NCBI GenBank assembly: GCA_964540695.1
Contig: CAZINS010000016.1
Span: 1-6,346 of the forward strand
Direction of reading: 5' to 3'
Source: DYGA01 sp964540695
Lineage (GTDB): Bacteria > Patescibacteriota > Patescibacteriia > S139-126
DNA: 6,346 bases
Both the position numbers and the translations under genes were made by a program. Below, piece by piece: positions 5,303 to 6,346 of the stretch (position 1 is its first letter; the number at the start of each line of letters is the position of its first letter). The notes under the pieces were generated by a model, which searched no databases, had not been told where the DNA came from, and saw nothing but the letters and a program-made list of their open reading frames with translations.

Positions 5303-5596
5303 CAGACTATCAAGTAGTCTGTGTCCCGCAAGTTGCGGGAAAGTAGATCTTTGTTAGAACTTTGAATCATTTGGCCCTTCGTGTTATTTCACGTTTGGGG
5401 ACTTTGGCGGAAGTGAACAAGCGGACAATCCCATGCCTGCCTACGGTAGGCAAGCTGCTTGTTCTAGACGGGTAGCAAAGTGGAAAATCTGTTTAGTTCG
5501 CTTGCAAACCGCTTTTTGTCAAAGGTCGGACCGGCGTTATTGGTAACCAAGACAAGCCAGTTGGTTCTTTCGTTGCAATGAGTTCTAGCAAGACCT
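5303..5596 (+). ncRNA. Candidate structured leader RNA upstream of the surface-protein gene
   Basis: Several stems can be drawn by eye, in order. CAGACTA/TAGTCTG (5303-5309 with 5315-5321). TCCCGCA/TGCGGGA (5324-5330 with 5334-5340). CCC plus CGTG (5375-5383) with CACG plus GGG (5390-5399). A nested domain has ACTTTG (5401-5406) with CAAAGT (5476-5481), GAACAAGC (5415-5422) with GCTTGTTC (5457-5464), and TGCCTA (5438-5443) with TAGGCA (5447-5452). A second nested domain has AGGTC (5523-5527) with GACCT (5592-5596), TTATTG (5537-5542) with CAATGA (5576-5581, one wobble), and AACCAA (5545-5550) with TTGGTT (5561-5566). The last competes with a local TTGG/CCAA hairpin at 5540-5550. It ends 24 bases before a likely highly expressed gene. 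Whether it is a cis-acting leader or a separate RNA is open, and no known RNA family was recognised. Confidence 0.45.
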
Positions 5597-5620
5597 AATT
5601 ATTAAAAAAACACACACTGT

Positions 5621-6346
5621 ATGAAAAAGTTTTTGACAGGCAGTTTGACAGTAATGACCGTTGTTTGGGCTATGGGTTTGTCTGCTTTCGTAGCAGTACC
5701 AGCCTCAGCCGCAGTCGGTGATTTAGTCAAATCTGCTTCTTCTAGCACAGTCTATGTAGTAAAGGCAGACGGTGTCACTATTTGTCAGTTCCCACATGCC
5801 AATGTTTACAAGTCATGGGGATACCCATCAAATTTCAGCACCGTTATGACTAAGGACCTCTCCAGCTACACTGTAGGATCAAACATCGAATTTAGAGATG
5901 CTTCCTTAGTGAAGGGAGATGGTCCAGCTGTATACCTCGTATACAACAACATGAAGAGACCAATCATTTCTGATGTCGTCTTCTTAGGATTAGGTTACGA
6001 CTGGGACAAAATTACCTGGCTTTCCGATGCATTTTTAGCTGATTACACCACTGGCGCTGTAGTTGATTCTTCAACTATGCATCCAGATGGTCAGATCGTT
6101 AAATATGCTGGAAATTCAGCTGTCTACCTAATTGATAACGGTATGAAGCGCCCGTTCGCTTCAGGAGCTGCTTTTGAAGCCAATCGTTATTCTTGGGGTG
6201 ACATTATAACTATTCCTGATACTGAAACCTATCCAAATGGTTCAGCTATTAGCGGATATGAACAAGCTTTATCCTTACCAAATTGTATTGGTACATCAGC
6301 AACTCCAGCCGGAAGTGGTTTGACCGTAGCTTTGTCTCCTTCAACC
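5621..6346 (+). CDS. Secreted S-layer-type repeat protein, N-terminal part (3' truncated by window edge)
   Basis: The frame is open from the ATG at 5621 to the window end, giving 242 residues with no stop. It starts with a classic signal peptide: MKK, a hydrophobic core (about 8-26) and an ASA site with cleavage predicted after Ala30. The mature part has three copies of a repeat of about 55 residues (34-89, 93-148, 156-210). The pattern is V-K...AVYL(V/I)..NGMKRP(I/F).S...F....YSW..I..(I/L)...Y..G..(V/I). The first copy is the most divergent. There are two cysteines, Cys55 in repeat 1 and Cys222 just after repeat 3. From about residue 223 a Ser/Thr/Pro/Gly-rich linker begins, leading to further domains outside the window. 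Similar repeats occur in surface proteins of Patescibacteria, so an exported cell-surface or S-layer role is likely. Codon use favours C-ending codons (TTC, TAC, GTC, AAC, GAC) more than the genes to the left, as in highly expressed genes. Confidence 0.85.
   Translation, partial: MKKFLTGSLTVMTVVWAMGLSAFVAVPASAAVGDLVKSASSSTVYVVKADGVTICQFPHANVYKSWGYPSNFSTVMTKDLSSYTVGSNIEFRDASLVKGDGPAVYLVYNNMKRPIISDVVFLGLGYDWDKITWLSDAFLADYTTGAVVDSSTMHPDGQIVKYAGNSAVYLIDNGMKRPFASGAAFEANRYSWGDIITIPDTETYPNGSAISGYEQALSLPNCIGTSATPAGSGLTVALSPST

Larger units (their letters stand above)
5127..5620. other. Intergenic region of 494 bases: AT-rich repeat, then a GC-richer folded leader
   Basis: No gene is visible. The first half (5127-5250) is the second palindrome-centred repeat. 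An AT stretch (5251-5302) follows with the only candidate promoter-like words, none convincing. From 5303 to about 5596 the base composition becomes more GC-rich and several stems can be drawn. The last 24 bases are an A-rich lead-in to the ATG at 5621 without a Shine-Dalgarno motif. Confidence 0.75.

Noticed and set aside
5324..5340. TCCCGCA/TGCGGGA hairpin as terminator of the sigma operon
   Set aside because: No T-run follows on either strand, so it lacks the key feature of an intrinsic terminator.
5358..5546. Stop-free stretch of 62 codons in the GC-richer spacer, with an ATG at 5433
   Set aside because: The translation is Cys/Arg-rich without domain character, crosses the hairpins, and only 37 codons follow the ATG. 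A folded RNA explains the composition better.
5573..5601. TTGCAA-N17-TAATTA as a promoter just before the surface-protein gene
   Set aside because: The -10 matches only two consensus positions. It would also place transcription start downstream of the folded region, for which there is no other support.
2304..5620. Search of the spacers for tRNA, rRNA or CRISPR arrays
   Set aside because: No T-loop GTTCGA-type motif in a cloverleaf, no rRNA stretch, and no regularly spaced repeat-spacer pattern was found. The repeats present are palindromes and AT-rich elements.

Overview
The window is AT-rich with compact genes, standard stop codons (TGA, TAA and TAG all end genes) and no recognisable Shine-Dalgarno motif before any start. 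It has many palindromic and AT-rich intergenic repeats, a sigma factor paired with a DUF5667-like membrane protein, and a secreted S-layer-type repeat protein. Together these suggest a Candidate Phyla Radiation (Patescibacteria, probably Parcubacteria-like) genome. That assignment is an inference from style and gene content; no marker gene is present.

Left block (1-2400, + strand). The end of an unrecognised gene runs in from the left edge. It overlaps a gene for a very hydrophobic, tryptophan-rich multi-pass membrane protein. After 16 bases comes a membrane-anchored trypsin-like/PDZ protein of the HtrA (DegP/DegS) type, in which all three catalytic-triad positions appear to be replaced. A strong hairpin terminator follows, so the three genes look like one operon.

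Middle block (2400-5250). A repeat-filled spacer contains a nested hairpin element and a palindrome-centred AT-rich repeat. A small HTH protein gene lies on the minus strand behind a good sigma-70-type promoter with a palindrome at the predicted transcription start. Divergent from it, across about 457 bases holding a long imperfect hairpin and a tandem 11-mer, is an ECF-type sigma factor gene. This overlaps by four bases a gene for a single-pass membrane protein, presumably its regulator. A second copy of the palindrome-centred repeat follows, so the HTH/sigma/regulator module is bracketed by two same-orientation repeats.

Right block (5250-6346). About 300 bases of comparatively GC-rich non-coding sequence can be folded into several nested stems and lead directly to the start of a secreted protein gene that runs off the right edge. 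Its visible part has a signal peptide and three copies of a repeat of about 55 residues, with codon use unlike the genes to the left and suggestive of high expression. A working hypothesis is that the membrane protein senses envelope state and releases the sigma factor, and that the neighbouring surface-protein gene is among its targets; the sequence does not prove this. The best candidates for something undescribed are the structured leader before the surface protein, the nested hairpin element at 2504-2663, and the catalytically dead HtrA-like protein.
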